From: [Clostridium] symbiosum
GTDB taxonomy: Bacteria; Bacillota; Clostridia; Lachnospirales; Lachnospiraceae
Length of the DNA stretch: 64,000 bases
Direction: 5' to 3'
Assembly (NCBI GenBank): GCA_021769625.1
Contig: JAETSN010000006.1
Span: 19,527 to 83,526, forward strand
Numbering within the stretch: the first letter of the stretch is position 1; each line of letters opens with the position of its first letter. Positions 32,602 to 40,690 of this stretch are shown here, in pieces. The translations under genes were made by a program, and so were the position numbers. Below the pieces are notes generated by a model that made no database searches, had not been told where the DNA came from, and worked only from the letters and a program-made list of their open reading frames with translations.

Positions 32602-32777
32602 GGGTGTGGCACAGTGCAATATATCCCTTCTGTGCCGCGCTCTCGCTCGTAAAAAACGCAGCGGATGCTAAGCTCGTGAAAGACCATGTAAAATTTCGCT
32701 TTTTAAATTTTACATTTGCTAATGCACCGGCGTTTTTTTAGGGCACTGTCAGGGATATATTGCACTGTGCCACACCC
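32602..32777 (+). repeat. Dispersed long-hairpin element, copy D
   Basis: It carries the longest arms of the family: a perfect 27-bp inverted repeat between 32602-32628 and 32751-32777, with no resemblance to the stems of A-C. The core keeps CGCAGCGG, GCTAAGCTCGTGAAA and GCACCGGCGTTTTT, and the inner stem ATGTAAAATTT/AAATTTTACAT. The outer GGCGGACGCC and CTGGTT ends are absent. It lies between the PduT-like and DeoR genes. Confidence 0.82.
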
Positions 32778-32841
32778 GCGGAGGTTGTTGAGAAAAGCAG
32801 CCGACTTGGTTGTGGATGGTATTTTTTGAGGGAGAGGCCAT

Positions 32842-33609
32842 ATGCTTGCACTGGAAAGACGGAATTTGATACTGGAGAAGCTGCAGGAAGAAAAAAAGGT
32901 AGTGGTCAGTGAGCTGAGCCAGCTCTACGGGGTGTCGGAGGAGACAATCCGCAGGGATCTGGATAAGCTGGACAAGGACGGGCTGGCGGTGAAGAGTTAC
33001 GGCGGCGCCGTGATCAATGAGAACACCAGTATCGATATGCCTTTTAATGTCCGGAAGAAAAAGAATGTGGCGGGAAAGCAGAAGATCGCGGAACTGATCG
33101 CGGAGATGATACAGGACGGCGATCATATTGCCATGGATGCTTCCACGACCAGCGTTTTTATCGCGAAAGCGATCAAGCAGAAGGAGAGGATCACCCTCGT
33201 CACCAATTCCATTGAAATTGTGATCGAACTTGCGGATGTCAGCGACTGGGATATCATCTCTTCGGGCGGCAGGCTGAAGGAAGGATATCTGGCACTGGTG
33301 GGGCCTAAGGCGATCGAGGCGCTGGATACCTATAATGTGGAGATCGCCATTGTCTCCGGAAAAGGGTTTGATCTGGAGCGCGGCCTGACGGACAGCAATG
33401 AAGAGTTTGCCCAGCCGAAACGGGTTATGATGAAGTCCGCAAAACACAGGATCGTTGCGGTGGATAAGACCAAGTTCGGAAAAATATCGTTTGCACAGAT
33501 AGCCGGTTTGTCGGAGATGGATATCGTAGTTACCGATGAAAAGCCGGCGGATGAATGGTTGGAGCGCTTTAAGCAGATGGGAGTGCGGTGCTATTACCCG
33601 GGAAGGTGA
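32842..33609 (+). CDS. DeoR-family regulator of the BMC operon
   Basis: A 255-residue regulator. The winged helix (VVSELSQLYGVSEETIRRDL, about 21-40) is followed by a DeoR sensor domain of the phosphosugar-isomerase type (MDASTTSVFIAKAI, VTNSIEIVIEL, SSGGRLKEGYLALVGP). The usual effector of the family is a sugar phosphate. As the last gene of the BMC cluster it is the likely regulator of the fucose/rhamnose operon, perhaps sensing fuculose-1-P or rhamnulose-1-P. A possible site is the dyad at 23423-23435. Confidence 0.9.
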   Translation: MLALERRNLILEKLQEEKKVVVSELSQLYGVSEETIRRDLDKLDKDGLAVKSYGGAVINENTSIDMPFNVRKKKNVAGKQKIAELIAEMIQDGDHIAMDASTTSVFIAKAIKQKERITLVTNSIEIVIELADVSDWDIISSGGRLKEGYLALVGPKAIEALDTYNVEIAIVSGKGFDLERGLTDSNEEFAQPKRVMMKSAKHRIVAVDKTKFGKISFAQIAGLSEMDIVVTDEKPADEWLERFKQMGVRCYYPGR

Positions 33610-33673
33610 AGTACAATTACGTATTGTTTGAAAAGGTGTTGTCAAAAATGGAATAAAGGAGGCAGAATGTCCT

Positions 33674-35281
33674 TTGCATACCCCTATGAAAATGGAAGAG
33701 TTGCTGGAAGGCAAAGAAGGTGAGCAGATTCAATTTAAAGAAGCTAAAAGTCGGTTTGATGCGGGCGAAGCTGCCCGCTGTTGTTGTGCTTTGGCAAATT
33801 GTGGAGGAGGCAGGCTTGTTTTTGGCATAACCGACAAGCGCCCCAGACAGGTTGTAGGAAGTGCTGCTTTTGCCCAACCCGAGCGCACCCGCATGGGGCT
33901 CATTGAAAAGTTGAAAATTATGGTTGACTTTCAGCTTTATAATTATGATGGAAAGCGCGTTCTTGTATTTGAGGTAGCGAGCCGTCCGTTGGGACTCCCT
34001 GTTCAGGTGGATGGGGTGGCATGGTGGTATGAGGGGGACAGTCTGATTCCTATGCCTGAAGAAATTCGCCGAAAGATATATGAGGAGACGGGCTTTGATT
34101 TTTCTGGAAGTATTTGCCCTAATGCCTCTTTTGATGACTTGGATTCATTTGCAATCGATGCGTTTCGTACTATTTGGACTGAGAAAAGCGGGAATAAACG
34201 CATCAAAAATTTGCCGCGGGAGCAACTGCTTTTAGATTGTGAAGCCGTGACTGATGAAGGTATTACCTATGCAGCCCTCATTCTGTTCGGTAAGAGAAGT
34301 GCGTTGAGCAAATATTTACCGCAGGCTGAGGTAGTTTTTGAATATCGTTCTTCAAATGCTTCTGGTCCGGCTAATCAAAGAGAAGAATTTCGTGTGGGCT
34401 TTTTTGCGTTTTATGATCGACTGTGGGAATTGGTAAATTTGAGAAATGATACACAGCATTATCAGGAAGGCTTCGTTGTCTATGATGTTCCAACTTTCAA
34501 TGAACGAATTGTCAGAGAGGCAATTCTGAATGCGATCAGCCATAGAAATTATCAGTTGGGAGGCAGCGTATTTGTTCGTCAATACCGGGAACGTCTTGTG
34601 GTGGAAAGTCCCGGAGGATTTCCAAACGGAATCTCTTTGGCAAACATTCTTGACCGGCAGTTGCCCCGGAATCGACGTGTTGCTGAAATTTTGTCTCTGT
34701 GTGGATTGGTTGAACGTTCCGGTCAGGGTATGAATCTTATGTATGAGATTAGCATTAGAGAAGCAAAGGAATTACCTGATTTTACTGGCACAGATGATAA
34801 TTTTGTCAGTCTTACCTTAAACGGTCTGGTCCTTGATGTTAAGATGTTGTCACTGGTCAATCAAATTGGAGAGGACAGGCTGGAATCTCTTACGACAGAT
34901 GATCTGCTGATTATTAATTCTCTTTTCCATGAGATCGATCTGACTGAGAAACAGCGATCCCGACTTAAAAGGCTCACGGAAATGGGAATTGTGGAGCATA
35001 TAGGACGTAATAAATATGTTTTAGCGCGCAGTTTATATTCAGCCATTGGAAAATCCGGTGTCCATACAAGAATTGTCGGATTGGATCGCGATACAAATAA
35101 GGAACTAATATTAAAACATATTCAGAAAAACAAGAAGACAGGTACGCCCTTAAAAGAATTGCAGCAAGTATTGCCGGGCCATAGCCGTGGTCAGATTCAG
35201 GTGCTGTTGCGCGAGCTTAGGTGTGATGGCAAAATTTTTTGCAAAGGGAAAACTAACGGCGCAAAATGGTATTGCAATTAA
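33674..35281 (+). CDS. Schlafen-like AlbA_2 regulator with C-terminal ATPase-like domain
   Basis: A 535-residue protein. AlbA_2 DNA-binding domain (QIQFKEAKSRFD, then CCALANCGGGRLVFGITD) lies in residues 15-130, an HATPase_c_4-like region (NERIVREAILNAISHRNYQ, GGFPNGIS, RNRRVAEILSLCGLVERSGQGM) follows, and winged-helix segments end the chain. Such proteins act as regulators or accessory factors, and the target is unknown. The start is unclear: a TTG at 33674 is 11 bases from AGGAGG, an ATG at 33686 is farther, and an ATG at 33667 is out of frame. Base composition is visibly more AT-rich than in the flanking genes, which suggests transfer. Confidence 0.8.
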   Translation: MHTPMKMEELLEGKEGEQIQFKEAKSRFDAGEAARCCCALANCGGGRLVFGITDKRPRQVVGSAAFAQPERTRMGLIEKLKIMVDFQLYNYDGKRVLVFEVASRPLGLPVQVDGVAWWYEGDSLIPMPEEIRRKIYEETGFDFSGSICPNASFDDLDSFAIDAFRTIWTEKSGNKRIKNLPREQLLLDCEAVTDEGITYAALILFGKRSALSKYLPQAEVVFEYRSSNASGPANQREEFRVGFFAFYDRLWELVNLRNDTQHYQEGFVVYDVPTFNERIVREAILNAISHRNYQLGGSVFVRQYRERLVVESPGGFPNGISLANILDRQLPRNRRVAEILSLCGLVERSGQGMNLMYEISIREAKELPDFTGTDDNFVSLTLNGLVLDVKMLSLVNQIGEDRLESLTTDDLLIINSLFHEIDLTEKQRSRLKRLTEMGIVEHIGRNKYVLARSLYSAIGKSGVHTRIVGLDRDTNKELILKHIQKNKKTGTPLKELQQVLPGHSRGQIQVLLRELRCDGKIFCKGKTNGAKWYCN

Positions 35282-35314
35282 ATTGCAATTAAATTGCATC
35301 TAAATTGCAATTCA
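35271..35314. repeat. Four tandem 11-bp repeats with ATTGCAAT palindromes
   Basis: Units of ATTGCAATTAA (35271-35281, 35282-35292, 35293-35303, 35304-35314) overlap the end of the Schlafen-like gene. The spacing is close to one DNA turn, so the palindromic cores face the same side. The remaining 35315-35524 is AT-rich with an imperfect TGTCAGA/TCTGACA inverted repeat (35405-35463) and no gene. Confidence 0.8.
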
Positions 35315-35524
35315 ATTATAACGGGAATAAATTTTTTTCAAGATATTTACGATTGTGCAAACTTATGCCAGGTTTTTGAGAACAAAAAGTGAATTGTAGA
35401 GCTGTGTCAGATCGGATACGAGTATAAGATACTTTTACGGCTTTAATCCGTGGAAGTCTGACAAAGATGGGAAATCCTCCGGTGGATTAATATTTTGTAG
35501 GGATGCGGAATAATCTGCCATAAT

Positions 35525-35860
35525 CTAAACCTGTGATTCTAAAAAGTATGCATTTTCCGTTTCCAGAGTTACTTCCGTCACATCTTCCAGATTCCAGTAT
35601 TTCCTGAACAGCTTCAGAAGACTGTGGCTTTCGGTTAATTCAATTCTTTTATCGTCGAGTATAATATAGACGGGGCAGGAAGCTTTCTCTATCATGTCGG
35701 CAAGAAGGAGGGTTTTTTCTGTTTTTTTGATGACCATTGTCTGCTCCATTTCCGCGCTGCCTTTGGCTTGAAACCGGTTGAAGCGGCGCAAAGCTATATC
35801 AGGGCTTGTGAATTTTGTTTCCCAAAGAGTTTGATTTTCGGTATATTCAACGGAATACAT
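35525..35860 (-). CDS. Hypothetical protein
   Basis: A 111-residue soluble protein of mixed composition (MYSVEYTENQTLWETKF at the start, ASCPVYIILDDKRIELTE in the middle). It has no signal peptide or membrane span, and I recognise no family. The ATG at 35860 lacks a strong Shine-Dalgarno, and an extension to 35890 is open but odd. It converges with the Schlafen-like gene. Its reality rests mainly on length and protein-like composition. Confidence 0.5.
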   Translation of the reverse strand: MYSVEYTENQTLWETKFTSPDIALRRFNRFQAKGSAEMEQTMVIKKTEKTLLLADMIEKASCPVYIILDDKRIELTESHSLLKLFRKYWNLEDVTEVTLETENAYFLESQV

Positions 35861-36040
35861 TTTTATTTTAACAGAAAGGCAAAAAAGCAAAAATACAGAT
35901 AAGGACGTATTTTGTGAAAATTGGGACGCATTTGGTCAAATATTGGTAAAATTCCGCCAATAAAAATTGGGATATATTTGAAAACAAGGGAGAACTGTTG
36001 TATGCTGTATTAAAATTCGGAAGAAGAAAGGCAAAAACCG

Positions 36041-36955
36041 GTGATCAACATATCGTATCTGAAACTGAAAAACAATAAAGAAGAAATATTGCCGGAATAT
36101 ACAGAGGAATTTCCATATGTGTGCGTCTTCCGGTGTATGGATAAATGTATCGGAAGAAGAGTCGCCTGGCACTGGCATTCGGTGCCGGAAATCGATTATG
36201 TGGAAGAGGGTGCAATAGAGTATAAAACGCCTGACAGTTCCGTCATTTTGCATAAGGGAGAGGCAATTTTTATAAATTCCAATGTTTTACATACGGTAAG
36301 TGCCAGGGGAAGAGGTGGCAGAATATGCGCCCATTTGTTTGACAAATATCTGGCGGGCGGTATGTTCGGCAGTATTTATGAAAAAAAGTATGTGGAACCT
36401 GTTCTGAAAAATCTCGGTCCCAGAATGCATGTCATACAGCCGGATGACAGAAAAAGGGTTTGCCTGATAGAAAAAATGCTGCGGTTGGCGGATATTTATG
36501 AAAAGAAGGAGGAAGGCTATGAGTTTGCCGTCCGTTCCGTGCTGTCGGAGTTGTGGTATTTTTTGTATAAAGATGTCGCTTCGGTGATTCCGATGGGAGA
36601 GGAGGGGGACCATACGGATTCCACACGGATCCTGACGATGATGAAGTATGTGCAGGAACATTTTGACGAAAAGATATCCATAGAGATGATCGCGGGATCA
36701 GCAAATATCAGCGTGCGGGAATGCGGGCGCTGCTTTCAGAGTAAGATAGGGATGTCGCCGGGAAACTATCTGAACGATTATCGGATTCGGTCGGCGGCGC
36801 AGCTGCTGCTGAGCACAGAAGACAGTATCACAACGGTGGCTGAAAAATGCGGTTTCAGTTCCTGCAGTTATTTCGGGAAAAGTTTTTTGAAGATGATCGG
36901 TTGTACGCCGAAGGAATACCGCAGGTCAGGGCGGCAGGACGGCAAAGAACAGTGA
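36041..36955 (+). CDS. AraC-family regulator with cupin sensor
   Basis: A 304-residue protein: an N-terminal cupin (AWHWHSVPEIDYVEEGAIEY and GEAIFINSNVLHTV) and two C-terminal helix-turn-helices (ISIEMIAGSANISVRECGRC, then TTVAEKCGFSSCSYFGKSF, KEYRRSG end). It probably senses a carbohydrate and activates a nearby or distant gene. The start is GTG. A bidirectional terminator follows the stop at once. Confidence 0.9.
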   Translation: MINISYLKLKNNKEEILPEYTEEFPYVCVFRCMDKCIGRRVAWHWHSVPEIDYVEEGAIEYKTPDSSVILHKGEAIFINSNVLHTVSARGRGGRICAHLFDKYLAGGMFGSIYEKKYVEPVLKNLGPRMHVIQPDDRKRVCLIEKMLRLADIYEKKEEGYEFAVRSVLSELWYFLYKDVASVIPMGEEGDHTDSTRILTMMKYVQEHFDEKISIEMIAGSANISVRECGRCFQSKIGMSPGNYLNDYRIRSAAQLLLSTEDSITTVAEKCGFSSCSYFGKSFLKMIGCTPKEYRRSGRQDGKEQ

Positions 36956-36982
36956 CGGGCTTAAAGCAAAAAGCCCGTTTTT
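36955..36982. terminator. Bidirectional terminator between AraC and HAD genes
   Basis: ACGGGCTT/AAGCCCGT stem with an 8-base loop and T-run, in the six-base gap and 3' end of two convergent genes. Confidence 0.85.
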
Positions 36983-37770
36983 AACATATTTTCGATAAAT
37001 TCCATGACGGAGGGCGTGGTGTGGTCACACAGTTCGGGAATGCCGGGGCGGGCATTCTCCACCGCCACGCTGACACCGCTGGCATGGAACATTTCGATAT
37101 CATTGTAGTTATCCCCGAAGGAGAGGATTTCCTCCCTGCGGATGCCGAGATGGTCTGACAATGCCTGTATTCCCACACCTTTATGGGCATCGGGAAACAG
37201 GAAATCGAGCCACAGGGAGCCGGAAGTCACCACTTTGACATCATAGGGGAAGGATTCGGAATGCGCGAACTGCGCCTGCCAGTAAGCCTGCCGGTCTCTT
37301 TCTTCCGTTCCTTCCTTTTCAAAAAGAGCCAGTTTGATAATGGGCTCCCCGATATCTGTCAGGTCGGACACGATCTTATATTGATTCTTCATCCCTTTGA
37401 TATACTCCTCGAACAGTGGCTCCTTTGGGCGGATATAGCTGGTAAACGCGCCGGAGACAAGGATTTCCGTGCCGGGTTCTTCCTCAAGGCGCCGGATGAT
37501 GGGAACGGCTGTTTCCGGAGGAATTACCACTTTATGTAAAACTTCACCCTGATATATGGTCAGAGCGCCGTTTTCACAGATATAGGCAATGTCGTCCTTT
37601 ACGGGCGCAAAGAGCTGGCGCAGGTTATGGTACTGCCTGCCGCTGGCAGCGGCGAAAAGGATGCCGCGTTCTTTTAATTGTCCTATTATTTCCGGGAATC
37701 CTTCCGGCAGGGCCGCCATGTTGCCGGATACCAAAGTGCCGTCCAAATCGCTGGCGATCATTCTTATCAT
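36961..37770 (-). CDS. HAD-superfamily (Cof-type) sugar phosphatase
   Basis: A 269-residue phosphatase: motif I DLDGTLV with the nucleophile Asp, motif II near AAASGRQ, Lys in the type IIB cap region, and motif III-IV FGDNYNDIEMF. Cof-type members remove phosphate from sugar phosphates, FMN or pyridoxal phosphate, and the substrate here is unknown. GAAAGGA lies about ten bases before the ATG. Confidence 0.9.
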   Translation of the reverse strand: MIRMIASDLDGTLVSGNMAALPEGFPEIIGQLKERGILFAAASGRQYHNLRQLFAPVKDDIAYICENGALTIYQGEVLHKVVIPPETAVPIIRRLEEEPGTEILVSGAFTSYIRPKEPLFEEYIKGMKNQYKIVSDLTDIGEPIIKLALFEKEGTEERDRQAYWQAQFAHSESFPYDVKVVTSGSLWLDFLFPDAHKGVGIQALSDHLGIRREEILSFGDNYNDIEMFHASGVSVAVENARPGIPELCDHTTPSVMEFIENMLKTGFLL

Positions 37771-37879
37771 GTGAGTAGTCCTTTCTTAATATCAAATATG
37801 AAAATAGTTTGCCGTATCTGCCGGCATTTAGCATGGAAAGATAGGGCAGATTTTCAAAACAACAGGTGTTGAACGGAAT

Positions 37880-38878
37880 TTATGATTCCGGCGTTGCTGC
37901 TTCAGAACTTTTGGAGCATGACGCAAGCCGGTATGCCCTCGGCGTCATGTGGAAATGTTCCTTAAAGATCCTGTGAAAATAGCTGGTGTTGTCATATCCC
38001 ACCAGCAGAATGATATTTTCTACGGGAAGCCTTGTGGTGGTCAAAAGGAACGCCGCCTGATTGAGCCGCTTTATCTGCAGCAGGTTTTTAAACGTATGCC
38101 CGGCATGGCGTTTGATCAGCTTGCTGATATAATAGTCAGGTTGTCCTGTGAAAGAGGAAAGTTCCTCCAAAGTGCCGGTCCTGTAATTGTCCTCGATATA
38201 TTTGAGAGCCGTGAAGATCAGGTTCTGTTCATACTGGTCGGGGTCATTTTTATTGATCTTATCGCTCTGATTCTGCAGAAGAATAAATAAAAGCCCCATC
38301 GTGGTCTGGTTGATATTCCGGAAATTCTTCTGCTTTGTGACGAGGGAGTAGATCATGTTTTCTATCAGGTTCTGGATGGGAAGCTCGTCCCGCACCTGAA
38401 AGTGCAGATAGTCCACAAGCCCACTTTCCTCCTTCAGAGAACCCACGAGAAAATCATGGAGGATGCTTTCCTCCTCCATCATCAGAAAGGCGCGATCAAA
38501 AAACTCCGGCAGGATCATAAAGTTGACAGCAATGTCATCTTCTCCTGCGGGGAGGATCTCCTGGGTGGCATTCTGGTTCAAAAAGAGCAGCTCGCCGGTT
38601 TCCAGCTTCACGGTATTGTGGCCGTTGATGATGTGAGTGGTGGAGCCGCTGCACATGTAGATGATCTCCACATAATTGTGGCGGTGAACCGGAAAATGGA
38701 CAAAACGGGTGTGCAGCCGGATATCGATCAGCTTTCCTTTTTCCAGCATCTTACCGCTGTCCACAACGAAATCTGCTTTGGATGTATAAAGATCTTTCCG
38801 GACATCCTTGCTGCCGTCTAAAATTGCCTGTTCTTCCTCGGAGATGGGTTTTAGTTTTTCCAGTAATTCAGCATTCAT
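37880..38878 (-). CDS. AraC-family regulator, probable activator of rhaBA
   Basis: A 332-residue protein with a cupin-like sensor (FVHFPVHRHNYVEIIYMCSG) and two helix-turn-helices (LEELSSFTGQPDYYISKLI and VENIILLVGYDNTSYFHRIF, then PRAYR). It is divergent from the rhamnulokinase gene, with twin direct repeats in the shared spacer, and so resembles RhaS/RhaR-type control. That it senses L-rhamnose is inference from position. Confidence 0.88.
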   Translation of the reverse strand: MNAELLEKLKPISEEEQAILDGSKDVRKDLYTSKADFVVDSGKMLEKGKLIDIRLHTRFVHFPVHRHNYVEIIYMCSGSTTHIINGHNTVKLETGELLFLNQNATQEILPAGEDDIAVNFMILPEFFDRAFLMMEEESILHDFLVGSLKEESGLVDYLHFQVRDELPIQNLIENMIYSLVTKQKNFRNINQTTMGLLFILLQNQSDKINKNDPDQYEQNLIFTALKYIEDNYRTGTLEELSSFTGQPDYYISKLIKRHAGHTFKNLLQIKRLNQAAFLLTTTRLPVENIILLVGYDNTSYFHRIFKEHFHMTPRAYRLASCSKSSEAATPES

Positions 38879-39067
38879 ATCACATAGAATTGTATAGGAT
38901 TCTCATCTCAAATGCAAGTATTCCACGGATAGATTTGAACAATTTAAAGAATATTATGAGACATTGTCTTACATAGAAGAAAAGGATATGGAGCTGCCAT
39001 ATCCTGCTCTGAAAAAGCAGAGAGACCTTGTCGGTCAAATTATTTTTTAGTGGCTTTGTTTATGCTG

Positions 39068-39133
39068 TTGCAAATAAAGACGGTAAATTTTGCAAATAAA
39101 GTCCTGTTATAAAAGGGCGGGATAAGCTATACT
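39068..39133 (+). promoter_or_regulatory. Activator-dependent rhaBA promoter with direct repeats
   Basis: TTGCAAATAAAG occurs twice (39068-39079 and 39090-39101), 22 bases apart, about two DNA turns, as expected for AraC-family half-sites. The -10 is TATACT (39128-39133), and the -35 position holds TGTTAT, which is poor, so an activator is probably needed. The downstream repeat ends just before the -35. The rest of 38879-39211 shows no gene. Confidence 0.78.
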
Positions 39134-39211
39134 GTAAAACATAGGGAATCTGCAGGGAGAGGCTTTGCGGATTCAGGGTTACATAGAAAAGAGAAGGAAG
39201 GGAAAGAAACT

Positions 39212-40615
39212 ATGGCAAATTACTATCTTGCGGTGGATATCGGCGCATCCAGCGGACGGCATATTCTGGGCTCAGTGGAGAACGGGAAGATCGTGCTGGA
39301 AGAGATCCACCGCTTTGAGAACGGCATGGTAAAAAAGGACGGTCACAGATGCTGGGATACGGAGCACCTGTTCCGGGAGATCAAAGCCGGTATCAGGAAA
39401 TGTAAGGAGATCGGCAAGATCCCGGTGAGCATGGGCATCGATACCTGGGCCGTGGACTATGTGCTGTTGGATGAAAACGATAAGGTACTTGGAAATACTT
39501 ACGGCTACCGCGATTCCCGTATGGACGGTATGGATGAGGAAGTATATAAGATCATTCCGGAAAAGGATCTGTATGCGAGGACTGGCATCCAGAAACAGAT
39601 GTTCAATACGATCTACCAGTTGATGGCGCACAAAGTGCAGGAACCGGAACTGCTGGCGAAAGCGAAGACCTTCCTGATGCTGCCGGACTATTTCCAGTTT
39701 TTGCTGACAGGCAGCAAGGTATCCGAATATACCAACGCGACGTCCGGACAGCTTGTAAGCCCCGTCACAAAACAGTGGGACATGGAGCTGATCGGGATGC
39801 TGGGTTACCCGAAGGATATGTTCCTGCCGCTCTCCATGCCGGGCACGGTGGTCGGGAAATTCTCGGAGGAAGTGGAGAGGGAAGTGGGCTTTAGCTGTGA
39901 AGTGGTGCTTCCGGCGACACATGATACCGCTTCCGCGGTGATGGCGGTGCCAACCCAGTCCGACGAGTGCCTGTATATCAGTTCCGGCACATGGTCCCTG
40001 ATGGGTGTGGAAAATAGAGAGGCTATCTGCAGCATGGAGAGCATGGAAAAGAACTTCACCAACGAGGGCGGCTATGAATACCGTTTCCGCTATCTGAAAA
40101 ATATCATGGGCCTCTGGATGATCCAGTCCGTGCGGCATGAGTTGAATGATGCGTATTCTTTTGCACAGCTCTGCGATATGGCGGAGGAGGCGAAGGACTT
40201 CCCGTCCAGAGTGGATGTGAACGACAACTGCTTTATGGCGCCGGAAAATATGACGGAAGCGATCAGGGAATACTGCAGAAACACAGATCAGAAGGTGCCG
40301 GAGAGCATCGGAGAACTCTCGGCTGTCATCTACCAGTCTCTGGCGGAGAGCTATGCGGAGACCGTGAAGGAGATCGAAGCGCTGACAGGCGTGCACTATC
40401 CGGCGATCAATATTGTGGGCGGCGGTTCCAACGCGGTATATTTAAATAATCTGACAGCGGCAAAATCCGGCAGGACGGTTTACGCAGGCCCCGGAGAAGG
40501 AACGGCGATCGGCAATCTGATGGCACAGATGATAAAAGCCGGAGAGTTTGCGGGATTGAAGGAGGCGAGGGCGAGCGTCTTTGAATCCTTCGGCGTGAAG
40601 ACTTATAAAGCCTGA
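39212..40615 (+). CDS. rhaB: Rhamnulokinase
   Basis: A 467-residue FGGY-family kinase that phosphorylates L-rhamnulose to rhamnulose-1-phosphate with ATP. Seen: LAVDIGASSGRHILGSVENG at the N-terminus, GIDTWAVDYVLLD, GYRDSRMDGM, the FGGY segments SSGTWSLMGVE and INIVGGGSNAVYLNNLTA. GGAAGGGAAAG lies before the ATG. It precedes rhaA by 75 bases. Its product would feed the class II aldolase in the BMC cluster 15 kb upstream, since no rhaD is in the window. Confidence 0.95.
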   Translation: MANYYLAVDIGASSGRHILGSVENGKIVLEEIHRFENGMVKKDGHRCWDTEHLFREIKAGIRKCKEIGKIPVSMGIDTWAVDYVLLDENDKVLGNTYGYRDSRMDGMDEEVYKIIPEKDLYARTGIQKQMFNTIYQLMAHKVQEPELLAKAKTFLMLPDYFQFLLTGSKVSEYTNATSGQLVSPVTKQWDMELIGMLGYPKDMFLPLSMPGTVVGKFSEEVEREVGFSCEVVLPATHDTASAVMAVPTQSDECLYISSGTWSLMGVENREAICSMESMEKNFTNEGGYEYRFRYLKNIMGLWMIQSVRHELNDAYSFAQLCDMAEEAKDFPSRVDVNDNCFMAPENMTEAIREYCRNTDQKVPESIGELSAVIYQSLAESYAETVKEIEALTGVHYPAINIVGGGSNAVYLNNLTAAKSGRTVYAGPGEGTAIGNLMAQMIKAGEFAGLKEARASVFESFGVKTYKA

Positions 40616-40690
40616 TACGGGGCGGAAAATTAATAAAACCCCGCGGAATAAAACCATAAAACAAACATAGAAAACAGGAGGAAACAACAA

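Noticed and set aside
29944..32777. Long-hairpin copies C and D as simple rho-independent terminators
   Set aside because: Stems are 22-27 bp with 100+ base structured cores and no T-run, and BMC genes continue downstream in the same direction.
19000..33609. B12-dependent propanediol utilisation
   Set aside because: There is no PduCDE, PduGH or cobalamin gene, and the dehydratase has the glycyl-radical and active-site cysteine motifs.
39272..40396. A 374-codon open frame antisense to rhaB
   Set aside because: Composition is that of a reverse-strand shadow, and rhaB is unambiguous on the plus strand.
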